Notes under the pieces: model-generated
What the model saw: only the letters and a program-made list of their open reading frames with translations
Told to the model about the DNA's origin: nothing
Database searches by the model: none
Shown: positions 33,316 to 45,283 of the stretch, in pieces
Numbering within the stretch: the first letter of the stretch is position 1
Layout of the letters: every line of letters begins with the position of its first letter
Made by a program: the position numbers and the translations under genes
Source of the DNA: Cyanidiococcus yangmingshanensis
Lineage: Eukaryota; Rhodophyta; Bangiophyceae; Cyanidiales; Cyanidiaceae
Length of the DNA: 64,000 bases
Assembly: GCA_013995675.1 (NCBI GenBank)
Contig: VWRR01000012.1
Location: 248,001 to 312,000 of the forward strand
Direction: 5' to 3'

Positions 33316-33954
33316 ATGGAGTCCAAACCGTGTCTCCCATGGTCACTTGGAGTCGAACATGATGCGATTCTGATTCGGGTCTGCGTTCCGCCGCAGGCTC
33401 GGGAGCGCTGCGTGCTTGTCCAAGCCACCAGCTGCAGAGTAAAAGTCTCTGTCGATGGATTGCAGGATCAGATGACAGTGGATATTTCTTTGCCAGAGTC
33501 GGTACGAATCAAACAACGTCAAGTTGAGGCGCAGTACAGTTCGCAAACCGGAGTTTTGTTGCTTCAGTGTCGCCGCCAACGAACGGGGAGCGTCGACGTC
33601 GATGCTCCTCAAAAAAGCGTCAAACGCCGCAAAGGGCCAGTAGCGGTTGATCAAAAGACAAGAGGGGCGACTAAAGTAAGACAAGAGGCGATCGAACCAG
33701 GTGCGAGTAGACTTTGCCAGTCACGAGAGGAGCAACGAGCACAAACCGGGTCAATCTGGCCAAACCCACAACCCCGAGCAGAACTCACTGAGCTCAACAA
33801 GACTCGCGGATCGAATTACAATGCCTCTATGCAGATGCAGGCAGCATGTGGCGGCTCCAGCTCAGTGGAGCGTGTCTATAAATCCGAGATAGCAGCCAGC
33901 GTTCCGTCGGACCGTAGCTCAAGCGGCAGCATCGCCGCTGCGTTCAACGAGTGA
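33316..33954 (+). CDS. Unrecognised protein with possible HSP20/CS-like N-terminus
   Basis: The protein has 212 residues from the ATG at 33316. Residues about 12-95 alternate short beta-like strands (HDAILIRVCVPP, CRVKVSVDG, MTVDISLPESVRIKQRQVEAQY, GVLLLQCRR). The pattern resembles the alpha-crystallin/p23-like sandwich, where a LPE...I....EA.Y..GVL.L. end is common. The C-terminal half is basic and disordered, rich in Lys, Arg, Gln and Ser. I cannot assign a family with confidence. It precedes another unrecognised gene on the same strand by 71 bp, in a different frame. PIH1-type or small heat-shock relatives are possible. Confidence 0.5.
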   Translation: MESKPCLPWSLGVEHDAILIRVCVPPQARERCVLVQATSCRVKVSVDGLQDQMTVDISLPESVRIKQRQVEAQYSSQTGVLLLQCRRQRTGSVDVDAPQKSVKRRKGPVAVDQKTRGATKVRQEAIEPGASRLCQSREEQRAQTGSIWPNPQPRAELTELNKTRGSNYNASMQMQAACGGSSSVERVYKSEIAASVPSDRSSSGSIAAAFNE

Positions 33955-34025
33955 TTCTTTATCGCACTCGAGTAGTCACGACGCGAAGGGTAGCAGTGGA
34001 TGCACGCAATGCGGAACAAGAACAG

Positions 34026-34661
34026 ATGCAGTCAGTGGCTGGCTTGGAAACGAAGCTCGAGCGTTTCCTTGAGACGGCTGTTCACGGGCAAATACTCCAA
34101 GCTCTACGGCAAATCCGTCGGCTCTATCTGCGTCGAACGGCAGACCCACACACACTGTGGCGCAAGATGGCCAGAGCACACCATGACCTGTTGTTCGCTG
34201 GTTCGCTTCTGCGTCTTGTGATCAAGGCAGTCCTAGCACAAGGTGACGCTGAGCGAGCTGTCAGAGAGCAACGACTGATATCATTGATCGAGCAATCCAT
34301 GAATCGTTGTGTCGTGAGAGGGCACCACAGGCGCCGCGGAGATGAACGTTTAGACACCACGGCCGAGCGAACCATTGCGGAGCAAGTCGGGGCCCAGTTC
34401 GAACAGAGAATGGCTCAAGCGCAACAGGCGGCGGCAGCAAAGACCACTGCACTGGCCGTGAGAGAGCACGAACGGAGTACACGCAAGCTACAGAAACTCG
34501 CCTGGCAGATGGCCTTGGCACGACATGCACTGGAGACCAAAACTGGCCAACCGCCACGCGCGCAAAAATCATCCCTGAAAAAGGCAGGAAAAGAGAGACG
34601 AGGAAGCGCGGCACGTGTAACGTTCCTCCTCGATAACAAGAAGGTGCATTTACCGGCCTGA
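34026..34661 (+). CDS. Unrecognised basic helical protein
   Basis: The protein has 211 residues from the first ATG; the frame is open from 33951, overlapping the previous stop, but without an ATG there. It appears wholly helical, with many Arg, Gln and Leu, and a coiled-coil-like stretch around AQFEQRMAQAQQAAAAKTTALAVREHERSTRKL. The tail is Lys-rich. No domain is recognised. Its frame relative to the preceding gene is offset by two bases, unlike the +1 offsets of the interrupted genes nearby, so I treat it as a separate gene. It may be nuclear, judging only by the basic tail. Confidence 0.45.
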   Translation: MQSVAGLETKLERFLETAVHGQILQALRQIRRLYLRRTADPHTLWRKMARAHHDLLFAGSLLRLVIKAVLAQGDAERAVREQRLISLIEQSMNRCVVRGHHRRRGDERLDTTAERTIAEQVGAQFEQRMAQAQQAAAAKTTALAVREHERSTRKLQKLAWQMALARHALETKTGQPPRAQKSSLKKAGKERRGSAARVTFLLDNKKVHLPA

Positions 34662-34897
34662 TTTCGAACGCTTTGTCGCCCATAGACGACGATAAAGCAT
34701 CAAACATTTTATGCACGGATCCATCAGTGATGTGCGATGGTGCGAAACAAGCAGATCTTGCACCTATCAGTGGGTTTGGAATGGTTACATCATCGATACC
34801 TCTGGTGGTGCTTCATTCGCCACGCACCGATAAACTTGGTCCAGATCAAACCATGCCCGCGACTCGCCGCCACTCGTCACATGTCTAATAGAGTCCC

Positions 34898-35672
<775 letters not shown>

Positions 35673-35988
35673 ATGGTTGTGTGTCCCAAGTCTCGCCGGA
35701 CCTTTTGCCCAGGGGCGTGCAAGAAACACACCCTACACAAACAAGTACAGTACAAAAAAGGGAAGGACTCGATTTATGCGCAAGGCAAACGGCGCTACGA
35801 CCGGAAACAGAGCGGGTACGGCGGTCAGACAAAGCCTGTGTTTCGCAAGAAAGCCAAGACCACGAAGAAGGTAGTCGTGAAGATGCAAGTGCGTCGAGTG
35901 CAAACGGATCGTTCAGCGCGTTCTGAAGCGCTGCAAACACTTTGAACTGAGTGATGTTCAGAAGACGAAAGGTGGCCCCGCTTTCTGA
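35673..35988 (+). CDS. RPL42: Ribosomal protein eL42 (RPL36A/L44); one frame change
   Basis: About 104 residues. The N-terminal two thirds ([60 protein letters not shown]) are almost canonical. After KVVVKMQ the frame diverges and stops at 35945. In the next frame the canonical end [20 protein letters not shown] continues to a stop at 35988. The change lies at 35886-35890 (CAAGT), where one base fewer restores the second zinc CxxC pair and the conserved RCKHFEL. Since eL42 lies in the E site of the 60S ribosome and is essential, a real null gene is unlikely. Here the possible surplus base is not in a G run. Confidence 0.93.
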
Positions 35989-36287
35989 TACGAAACGCTG
36001 GAGTGCTGGTTGCTTACTCTCATGGATACGGCTCGGCTGTATGATATTGGCCGGGTCTGGAGTATCTGCCTCCCTCTGAGATGGCTACATATTCTTTAGA
36101 ATTTGATCGCGACGGCGTTTGTAAACATTCTCTCATACTTTTTTGATAGAAATCAACCCAACCATGTCTGGGAATCGAACAGCTGCGTTCCGAGTACGTT
36201 GCTGCGACCCGTGATCGTCCGAGGCGGGCACGGCCTTCCGCCCGATGCGTCCACGGCCGGCGGCCAGTCTGGACGCTGCGTCGTTCC
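35989..36287. other. Short intergenic region eL42 / glutathione reductase
   Basis: Just under 300 bp with no gene; it should carry the eL42 3' end and the promoter of the reductase. Confidence 0.4.
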
Positions 36288-37964
36288 ATGGAGCGCTGTC
36301 AACGTTTGGTAACAAGGGCCACGCTTTCGTTTGTGCCTCTGTTCCCGACCAGCATATCGGGAGACAAGTCTTTCGTGCGTCAGATCAGAGAACAGGCGCC
36401 TTCTCTGGACTTGAGACGAAAGTTTCGCGACTGTCGGTTGAGATCGTTCTCTCGGACAACTGGTCCTGGCGTTGTGCCCTCGGTGAGCCATCGTGCAACG
36501 GCACGCGCTGCAGCACACGATCTCTGCACCATGCACTATGAACGAGATACAAGGTATGACTTTGATCTCTTCGTGATTGGCGGAGGATCTGGAGGGGTTC
36601 GCGCAGCTCGGGTATCGGCCAACCATGGTGCACGGGTGGCCCTCGCCGAGTCCAGCCGACTCGGTGGCACCTGTGTCAACGTTGGCTGCATCCCCAAGAA
36701 GCTCTTTTCCTATGGGTCCCATTATTTGCATGATTTTGAGGATGCCCGAGCGTATGGTTGGGAGCTCCCCTCGAGTGCGGAGCTCAACCGTGTGGACTGG
36801 TCGCGGCTGATTCGTAACAAAGACGCAGAGATCGAACGTCTCAACGGTGTCTATCAGCGTATCCTGGATCAAGCCGGTGTTCGTATCTTTCACGCCCGAG
36901 CAGAACTCGTTGACGCGCATACGCTTCGTGTCGGGGATGAGCAGACATTCACGGCCAAGTATATCCTCATCGCTGTTGGCGGTCATTCGAACCCGTTGGC
37001 GGATATGCCTGGATCCGAGCATTGCATCACATCCAACGATTGTTTCTATTTGAAACATTTGCCACGTTCCGTTCTGGTGGTCGGTGGCGGCTACATCGGG
37101 ACGGAGTTTGCGGGCATCTTTCATGGTTACGGGTCCAAGGTTACTCAAGTCCATCGCGGAAACCTGTTTCTTCGCGGCTTTGACGATGATGTTCGTCTCT
37201 TTATCGCCCAGCAAATGCGCAAAGATGGTATCGATCTCAGGTTCGAGTGCACCGTGAAAGCGGTTGAGTCGGTACCGGACAAGAGCGCACCAGAGGGGCG
37301 GGTCCTCAGAGCACACCTCACTGACGGCACCGAGCTGGTTGTTGATCAGGTGCTGTTGGCCATAGGTCGCCATCCCAACACCGATGGCATCGGTCTCGAG
37401 CGCGCTGGCGTCCAAACGGATCCGAGACGCGGGCACATTATTGTGGATGAATACTCTCGGACGAATGTAGAGCATATCTATGCCGTTGGGGACGTGACCA
37501 ATCGACTGAACTTGACCCCAGTGGCGATCGCTGAGGGTGCCTGCTTTGCGGATACAGTATTTGGGGGACGGGCGCGTGCACCAAACTACGAAATGGTACC
37601 CACCGCGGTGTTTAGTGTTCCACCGATTGGGACGGTCGGTCTCACGGAGGAAAAGGCCAGGGAACTCGACAAGAAACAGGGCGGCGGCGGCATTGACATT
37701 TACCGCTCCGTTTTTCGTCCTCTGAAACACACGCTGACAAAACGAGATCGTCAGACGCTCATGAAACTGGTTGTGGACCGTAAGACTCAGCGCGTGCTTG
37801 GATGCCATCTCGTGGACGATGCTGCACCTGAAATCATCCAGGCTGTCGCTATTGCACTGAAAATGGGTGCCACCAAAGCCGACTTTGACAATGTGATTGG
37901 AGTGCACCCGACCGGGGCAGAGGAGTTGGTTACCATGCGAGAGAAAGCGCCCGAAACGAACTGA
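36288..37964 (+). CDS. GSR: Glutathione reductase
   Basis: The protein has 558 residues. The catalytic core starts near residue 88 with YDFDLFVIGGGSGGVRAAR (FAD site), then GGTCVNVGCIPKK, where C129 and C134 are the redox pair. An NADPH site is at VLVVGGGYIGTEFAG, then YAVGDVT, and the dimer-interface end HPTGAEELVTMR carries the catalytic His-Glu pair. These mark glutathione reductase rather than lipoamide dehydrogenase or mercuric reductase. The 85 residues before the core are rich in Arg and Ser and could be a plastid or mitochondrial signal; Met82 could start a cytosolic form. The enzyme keeps glutathione reduced with NADPH. Confidence 0.95.
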   Translation: MERCQRLVTRATLSFVPLFPTSISGDKSFVRQIREQAPSLDLRRKFRDCRLRSFSRTTGPGVVPSVSHRATARAAAHDLCTMHYERDTRYDFDLFVIGGGSGGVRAARVSANHGARVALAESSRLGGTCVNVGCIPKKLFSYGSHYLHDFEDARAYGWELPSSAELNRVDWSRLIRNKDAEIERLNGVYQRILDQAGVRIFHARAELVDAHTLRVGDEQTFTAKYILIAVGGHSNPLADMPGSEHCITSNDCFYLKHLPRSVLVVGGGYIGTEFAGIFHGYGSKVTQVHRGNLFLRGFDDDVRLFIAQQMRKDGIDLRFECTVKAVESVPDKSAPEGRVLRAHLTDGTELVVDQVLLAIGRHPNTDGIGLERAGVQTDPRRGHIIVDEYSRTNVEHIYAVGDVTNRLNLTPVAIAEGACFADTVFGGRARAPNYEMVPTAVFSVPPIGTVGLTEEKARELDKKQGGGGIDIYRSVFRPLKHTLTKRDRQTLMKLVVDRKTQRVLGCHLVDDAAPEIIQAVAIALKMGATKADFDNVIGVHPTGAEELVTMREKAPETN

Positions 37965-39115
37965 GCCAGCGGCGATATGAATAGAGTCGAATGTAAACGA
38001 ACGCAGAACTGTTCTTGAGTAGTCGATCGGATCGTCGCCCATCCCCGATTGCATTCGGATGAGCTGGACCTGTTATGGAGATCGCTTCGAAGCAGTGTTT
38101 GCTCGCCTGTCGTGTGTGCGTCGTTGCGCTCGACTGCACGAGCGTTGATGCCTGCGCTCTTGAGGAAACCCGTTTCGACAAGGCCGTTATGCTTGCCGCC
38201 AAGGATAGCGGGGCTTGAGGGTGTGCGCTTGTCTTGGATGCTGATTGCGCATATTCAAGCACAGTGGTCGAGTCGAGTGCACGGATGAGCTCCTGTGAAC
38301 GGCACGGGAAAGGTACCAGAGAATCCACGTCGCAACGTGTCCCGCTTACCCGACGCACTCGAAGTAGAAGCTTTTCGATCTAGGAACAGGCAACCGCATC
38401 GGACGCAACGTGTATCTTGGATGACTACTGAATACCCGTCGATTGACTGCAACAAAAACCCTTCGCGTCTGCCATATTGCGCTTTCAGAATGCGTTTGAT
38501 GCTATGAACCAGAGGCGGCAGAGCTGGTTGCGGCGTTCGAGGCCGCTTCGGAGAAGCGCTCTTTCACGAGTTTCGCCCGAATACGCATCGCGTGCTCCTC
38601 GCTCGCCGGACGCAAAAGTTCTTCAAAATTAGGCCCCAGATCGATACAAGAAAGGAGTTGCACGATCTTTTGATCAATGCATAAACCTAAGCACTCGATC
38701 GAACGATGGCTCGTTCGTTCGCTCAGCATAACCTGTACGCGTCATGCGCTGCAGCTCGATTCGTTCCGTTTCTGCCTGATCGACGCACAAGCTTCCATTT
38801 GACACCACTACTGCTCGCGAAACAATTCTTCATAAGCGTGACACTCTAAATCTTGATAAAAGAAAACACCTACACAAATATACTGGAGACATTGTATCCC
38901 TATACTAGCTGCGCTTTGCTTGTTCGAACAGAGCCGCATGCGCGCACGGCAATGCGATTGCGAAACTCGCGCTCGCGCTCCAGAGCGGAAGTCTTGGATG
39001 GAGCGCGTCGCGACAAGAGTAATACAGTGCTGCAGCCTCGACGCGTAGTCTCTCTTTTTCACCGACGAAAGCGCTCATTGCTTGAAAGAATTAAACGAAG
39101 AGCATCTTTCGAATA
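37965..39115. other. Intergenic; one small minus-strand ORF
   Basis: A 75-codon minus-strand frame with an ATG (38502-38729) encodes a mostly helical peptide with FEELLRPASEEHAMRIRAKL. I cannot place it, and it might be the last exon of a small gene. The rest shows nothing supported. Confidence 0.3.
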
Positions 39116-42100
39116 ATGAGGACCCACTTGCGTCGAGCGTTCGTGGCTGCGCAGTTGACGCTGGGTTACTTTTTGACCACACTCATGGTGGTCATTAATC
39201 CCACCCGGGCCTATATGGCGTGCTGGGCCCCAATTCAGTTTGCTCTCTTCGCGGGGCTTTACAGCGAGTTTGAGTATGTAGGTTCATTGCAACAGGCAGC
39301 GAGTTCGGCACTTATCGGAGCTTCAATGGGGGCCACTTTCGCGTTGATTGTCCAACTAGCGGCCTCGCACCTGCTCTGGCTCCGCATCATTCTTAACGCA
39401 GTGTTTATGGCCATCCTGGTCGCACCCCGGCTTTATCCACCGGCGGTAAGTACGGTGCCGCTCTCTCTCTTAAGCTTCGGTGTAGTGCAAAACTACCTTC
39501 AGCTGAGCTTGGACTCTGGGCCGGGGTACCACGCCTTCCTCTACGCGCACTACATCCTGTCGACGTGTTTCGCATCCTTCGTCGGATTCCTCATTGGATC
39601 CATGGTGTTTCCCGTTCCCGTTTGCAGCCTCTTCCACGAAACCATCGAGAGTGTGCTTCGCGATAGTGCAGAGCGCCTGAGCCGTATCGCTTCGCTGCTG
39701 CTCTCCGATGTATACCGTGCAACGAGCGTTGTGAAGGAGGCGCATCATGATCGGCGAGGACGACCAAGTCTCGGCATCGAGGAGCATCATACAGTCTCAC
39801 CGCGTGCATCAGTTGGAGGCAATCATAGAACACGGACGCCCGTCCATGACTCGCACAGATACGTTGAGCCCGAGCGAGGCATCGTTCAGTGCTGAGGCAA
39901 CACTTTTTGGTTTTGCTGAAGAGGCAGCACTGTTGCAGGGTGGCTCCCTTTATCTTCATGGGAGCCTTGTGGCGCTACAGCGCCTGCTGCCCCTAGGAGC
40001 GAATGAACTCTCATATCCATATGTTTTCTACAATACGCCCGTGCAAGATTGGACCCAACTGACGCATAAGGCGCGTGATCTTGTTCGCGCGTATTGCTGG
40101 CTTGGAGAGCGTCATCCTGCATCGACGTGGTACTGAATACCGAGCTCTTGCCATGCACAAACTGTATCGCGATGCGTTGGCAGATGTGACTAGGCTCTGG
40201 GCTCGCCTCTCGAGTGCATGCAATTTGCTTGGCTTGCTGGTTCGCGAAAAAGAGCTTCGTTGGTTTCATTGGCCGGAAGACTTTAAGCATGTCCGGCGCT
40301 TGCCGCAAAATCAAACTGTCAAGGAGCATCTAGAACGGATCATGAATGAGGACCAGATGGAGGAGATCTGGCGTAACGTGACCAGAAGCGGCCTGAACGG
40401 ATACCAGGAGTACTGGCGCGATCTTTCCTTCGCGAAACACGTGGAGGACTTTAATCGAGAGATAGATATGGAGCGACTCATGAATACCTCGGCCGTGATC
40501 CCGGTAGAGTCAGTCCGAATAGCCTGGTTCAGCACCGTGATCCTGTATCGCGTGCTAGACTCTGTCTACGAGGTGAAGCAAGCGATATACCAACTGTTGG
40601 AGCGTCGATTGTCTCGGCATCAGCACCATTCCTGGTGGCACTGGGCCTGGGCACGAATTCGAGAGACGACTTGGAACGTTTTCATGGCAGTAACGTTCGC
40701 AACGCGGGCGCTGTACGATTTTTGGAGCGACATTCTGCGCAATCTCTTCCGTTATCGGTCTGGGGACTATCGTCGATTCTGGAACAATAATCGGTGGCAG
40801 TTGATGTTTCTTATCAAACTGTACATCATCGGCACTGCTGCTATCATTGCCCTGATCAGCATTCCAGCGTCTACGAATCTTCGTCAACAATGGAATCCGG
40901 TACTGGCCTATTTAGCAGTGGTCGTGTCCGCTCGTCCGACCACAGAGCTCGCCATTAGTGTTGCGCTCACTCGCGTGGCTGGCGCATTCATTGGGGCAGC
41001 GTTTGGTTATTTGGTTCTTGTCAAACCTGAACTGGCCGTGAATGCGTACTTTGTCGATGGTGTGAGCACGGCGATCATCTACGTACTCTTCTACTGCAAC
41101 GTGATCGATACCAAAAAATGGTTGCAGTACACTGCCGGTATAGGCATCTTCGTTTTCAGCGTTGTATGCTTTTGTGAATACAGTGCTCCGGTAGACGAAG
41201 CGATCTGGCAAGCTGCTGTGGGAGCATTCGTCTCTACCGTGATTGGTGCAGCTGTGATCATCTTGTTCACTGCGGCCTTGTCACCGCGCATGGCCAGCCG
41301 CGAGTCCCGGCGTGTTCTGCTCAAAGGGTTCCGCGCGACCGTGGATGGTGCGACCGCGTGCTGGGAAGAGAATCTAAATCGCCATGGATGCCAAGCCTTC
41401 GTGAAACGCTTTGAGGAGATGCTACAGGTTCCAACCGGGGAAGCGATGGCCGAGTCCACGGGCGGCGCCAAGGAGATAGACGCCAATACAGAAACAGCGA
41501 ACTGCGCTACCGTCGAATACGAATGAGGCATCCCATGTACATCGACACTCGAAACCGTCACCAGAACCTGAGGCGATATCGAAAAGTATCGAAACATTGG
41601 CCTCAAGTGTTGCGATGCTGAGTTCAGCGACGACACCGGGTTTCGGCGGACCACACCAGTACGCCCTATGGAAACGAGGTTTCTTTCGGCCTCCGCAATT
41701 CGTTGTGGACGGGAACGTGGCCTTGAGCGTCGCACTACTGCGGCTAGAGGTGCTGCATGGTGTCGTTCATCGCCCACCGATGTATGGCGATCGGTACTCT
41801 GGAACCATGTACCGGCTGTTCCTGCAAACGCTCGAGGACGATTTTAGTGAATTGTTTCGATCGCTGATTGAGCTGGTCAACGCTCTAGGAGAGTGTCTGG
41901 AGACGCGCGGCATTCTGCAGGATCTCTTCGGATCCGCGGAATACATTCATAACACCGCGATGCGCAAGTATGAGGCGCGAAAGTGGCTTTCGAAGATGTG
42001 CTTTTCGGGGAAGAAAGCGAGCGCATTACAACACAAACTCGATACATACGAGGGGAGTGGGGTCGAGGTCGCCGACGGTCGAGAGGGCTTCTGCATTATG

Positions 42101-42892
42101 GAGCCCGGTGTTGGTCTCGCGTTATTGAATTTCCGTCGACATCGCGCGATGCTCTGGTTCAAAATTCGTCGTCGAAGCCTGCAAGTAGCGAAATTCATCC
42201 GGGAAGCATGTCCAGAACTGGAATGCAGGCTCGCTGCAGACATATCTTCGTTGGCACTGGACGAGAACCCCACGGCATCATTTTCAGAACTGTATCAGCA
42301 GTTGTTGGAGAACGATAATTTGAATAGGGGGCCATCGCTGGCAGAAGTGTTCCCCATGCTTCGCCGCCTGATGCAGCTGCGTAATCCCCACTTTGAGCGG
42401 CATGTTTCAACACCGCGGTCCCGTGAGTCTATCACCAGAGAGACCGAGTCAGCGACCGTCGAGTTCATTCGTCGCTCAATCCAGAAGGATCAGATGCGAG
42501 ACCTATCGAATGCTGCCGAATACGTCGACGCGGAGCTGGAAACACCCAACGTGTCTGCGGTCGCTGAAGCAGCCGCTGCTGACCTCGATCTTCCGTCCGC
42601 TGAGTTCGCGGAAACGCTGATTCGCGACATGGAGAAAGATCTGATCCTGCTCAACTTTCGGGAGATTCTGGAGACAAAAATGAACTGCAACGGTGATCGA
42701 CAGGATCAGCATTCGCCACTGCCGATTGCCGGAGTCCCCATCGATGATTTCGTGCATTTCTCGACGTTCATATTTGGACTTCGGGAACTGCTTGGCAGTA
42801 TCGATTACGCCGCTCGAGCGATTGGATCTTGGACGAGACCCCATCACGCTGAGAAATTGTTATTGAAACATCGACGGCCACTGTTTAGCTGA
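39116..42892 (+). CDS. Large FUSC/aromatic-acid-exporter-like membrane protein; three frame changes
   Basis: Four successive plus-strand frames (39116-39895, 39747-40136, 40075-41526, and about 41528-42892) read as one protein of about 1257 residues. The first frame has a membrane block (RRAFVAAQLTLGYFLTTLMV, CWAPIQFALFAGLY, SALIGASMGATFALIVQL). The third has a second block (LMFLIKLYIIGTAAIIALIS, WNPVLAYLAVVVSARPTTEL, RVAGAFIGAAFGYLVL), which is the FUSC pattern. The last frame is a soluble helical domain. Each join needs one base fewer, near 39735-39760, 40075-40100 and 41500-41530. Relatives export organic acids and aromatic compounds; ALMT-type channels are distant alternatives. Whether it is one gene or a decayed one cannot be settled from sequence. 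Confidence 0.72.
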
Positions 42893-44164
42893 AGCGTAGC
42901 AGCCAATTTCGTTCTACGTGGCAGTATCATAGACGCTCAGTCACGGCCGTCGAAGGAAGCGCCATTAGTTGGTACGACCTGTGCTTGTGTGCTGGTCATG
43001 CACTGCTCGAGCGGATCTGGACGAAGCTGGCCGAACGGCTGCAGCACCAGTCATCGAGCAGCACAGCTGAAGACGAGTCCCGTCGTTGACCCGAGGTCTC
43101 GCGTCTCGGCGAGCGTGTCTTCACTCGGTCGGGAAAAAAGTACCCAAACAATAAAAGATCTGTGGATGGAACACGTCCTTGAAAGATATCAATGATCGGA
43201 CCGATGCTGCGCACCGCAGACTCGAGTCAAAGCCACCCGGAACCACAAGAGATAAGGCTGCCGAACGCCCCTCAAATACTGTCGCTCGAGCGACCGCCTT
43301 CCACGCGGACAGCATGCATGGGACGCGCTTCACCGACATCCATACGGATGGGAGACCACTGCGACCACCTTATCTGGCACACCGTATACCCAATCGTCCC
43401 TGATTCCTTCGACTTTACGATACGCAGAGCCAGCCTACACATCATCGACCAGCGTCGATCGTTGATTCGAGCGCTTCACCAGCAAAACGGTCTCCGCGTC
43501 GATCAGTATCGACGGCCAGGCTTTCATGAAAGCCTTGGAATATACACAACGAGACCAATGTCCCGACTAGGATACCTTGAATCTGATTCCCGGCACATGA
43601 TCTGGACTACAACCAGAGAACCCATGCTGTCGCGTCGTCTCTCATGGAGCGAGTTCCCCACCACCAAACATCCATCGATGCTGATGCTGCCACGCGAACG
43701 AAACGAAACAGAACATCGAACGAAATGAAACAAACTTGAACGAGATCGAGCGATGATCGCCTGCGCTGGCGGAGATCGCCCCGACAAGTCCTTGCTCGCC
43801 AGCCGGGCCATCGATCGAGATCGGCGACGCCGCGCCGGTGAGTCATTCATGCCAATTCGACAGCGGAGGAGGTAGTCAACACCATCAGGGTTGTCTCGTG
43901 GCAACAGTGACGTTTGCGCGTGACGAACCGTCTGTGTGTCTGTCTCCGTACGGTGTCAGAACTGGAGGGTGCAGCTCGTCTACAAGTGTTTGCTGAAACG
44001 TGCACGAGGTGCCTCTGCAGTGACGAGAGGGCTTTGGTGCGGCACGCTCGGTTGCACGGGTTGCGTTCGCGAAAACCGTCGACGCTCGACGTTTTTGAGC
44101 GAGTGCAGTTTGTGCACTCACCCGAGGATACACACTTACGATAAGGAAACTAGTGCTGTGAGCC
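42893..44164. other. Intergenic, no supported gene
   Basis: The frame 43192-43728 (+) is the longest, but it has no motif and is rich in Arg, Ser and Thr. A stretch near 43695-43750 is rich in GAAACGAAA-like repeats. Confidence 0.35.
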
Positions 44165-45283
44165 ATGTGGATTTTTGTGACGTTCTCGCGGACACGATCT
44201 AGAAATGAGCGAGCCGCTCCAGGTCGGCTCTCGCGCAGGTCTGGCTCGAGTGCGCTTGCCACTCACGATTGCGATGTGATCAAGGGCGAATTCATGAGCA
44301 CATCCAGGTGTGTGTTTCGAAAACGTCCTTTACAGAGGCGAGTCAGGGTCGGTGTCGGGGCTCTGTGTGCCCGAGAAACCCCGCCGCCAACGGCCAACCA
44401 GGTTCCTTTCGAGTTGCGTGGCTTCTCCCTGGCCAAAGTCGTGACATCGGTCGGTGCGACACTCACCCTTTACTCGCTGTACGCCTATTTCAAGAGTTCG
44501 GGATCGGCGTCAGAGACATCGCTCACGCTTATCTATGGTATGCCCATCCTCTTGCTGGGCTTGGCTCTCTGGTACGCGGAACTGAAGCCGGTACCGGTCT
44601 TTACAACAGAGGAATTGGTGGCGTTGCGGGAACGCAAAGCGACGCCGACCCTCAAACAAATCATTCGCGACGTAACCCGTCATCGCTACGGGGACGAGGC
44701 ACACTTGTCGAGCGCCCTCCGCGCCCTACGCGTTATCAAGAAGGGAGAGCCGGCACCTTTGCTTCTTCGTCTACGTGAGTCTCGAGAGCCCGGTGGCGAG
44801 TACGGCCTCACGATGGTATTCGAATGTCGCGAAACGCCGTTTGAAGCATTTCGAGCGGTCGAAGATCGCATTGACACCTTTTTTGGGTCGGGCATCCAGC
44901 ACGAATTAAGACAGATTAGTGACGATCCGTCTATTGTGGAGCTGAAACTCGTGACTTGCAGCAGTGCAATGGCGGATATCTCACCGACTGCACTGAAAGA
45001 GGCAGTTGCAAAGGCGACAGGGGGCGCAGAGACTGCAGCGACAGACGCAACGACCTCAGTCGGGTCAAGTCCGGTGCCACAAACGGCAACAGAGTCGACG
45101 CAAGCAACGAACGGCACGAGCAAGACTCCAGCGAATACATCCGCTTCAGCAACGATGCATGGACAAGTCGAGAACACCGCTAACGTCGGTACTGAGGCGC
45201 GGAGAAATCCTTCGGAATCGCTCGCTCCGTTCGCCTTGTTTGGTTTCAGACCGACGCCGCTGCCCGGGCCGCCGCGTCCGTAG
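44165..45283 (+). CDS. DUF2854 plastid membrane protein
   Basis: The protein has 372 residues from the first ATG, or 329 if it starts at the ATG at 44294; both give a basic, Arg-rich transit-like N-terminus. Two membrane helices follow, VVTSVGATLTLYSLYAYF and LTLIYGMPILLLGLALWYAEL, with KPVPVFTT after them, then a soluble domain with LKQIIRDVTRHRYGDEAHL. This matches the DUF2854 family of cyanobacteria and plant plastids, whose function is unknown to me. The last 100 residues are Ala/Thr/Ser-rich, probably disordered, and likely lineage specific. Confidence 0.8.
   Translation: MWIFVTFSRTRSRNERAAPGRLSRRSGSSALATHDCDVIKGEFMSTSRCVFRKRPLQRRVRVGVGALCARETPPPTANQVPFELRGFSLAKVVTSVGATLTLYSLYAYFKSSGSASETSLTLIYGMPILLLGLALWYAELKPVPVFTTEELVALRERKATPTLKQIIRDVTRHRYGDEAHLSSALRALRVIKKGEPAPLLLRLRESREPGGEYGLTMVFECRETPFEAFRAVEDRIDTFFGSGIQHELRQISDDPSIVELKLVTCSSAMADISPTALKEAVAKATGGAETAATDATTSVGSSPVPQTATESTQATNGTSKTPANTSASATMHGQVENTANVGTEARRNPSESLAPFALFGFRPTPLPGPPRP

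Noticed and set aside
33951-34025. Fusion of the two unrecognised genes at 33.3-34.7 kb into one gene
   Set aside because: The offset is two bases, a normal stop and a downstream ATG are present, and no homology links them.
36165-36235. Possible reverse-strand tRNA suggested by GGGAATCGAAC
   Set aside because: The flanks do not form acceptor or anticodon stems.
36153-38054. A 633-codon minus-strand open frame opposite glutathione reductase
   Set aside because: It mirrors a strongly coding gene on the plus strand, has no recognisable domain, and such antisense frames arise readily from codon bias in G+C-rich genes.
41091-41777. Minus-strand open frame opposite the FUSC-like gene
   Set aside because: It lies across clear membrane-domain coding sequence on the plus strand and has no motif.
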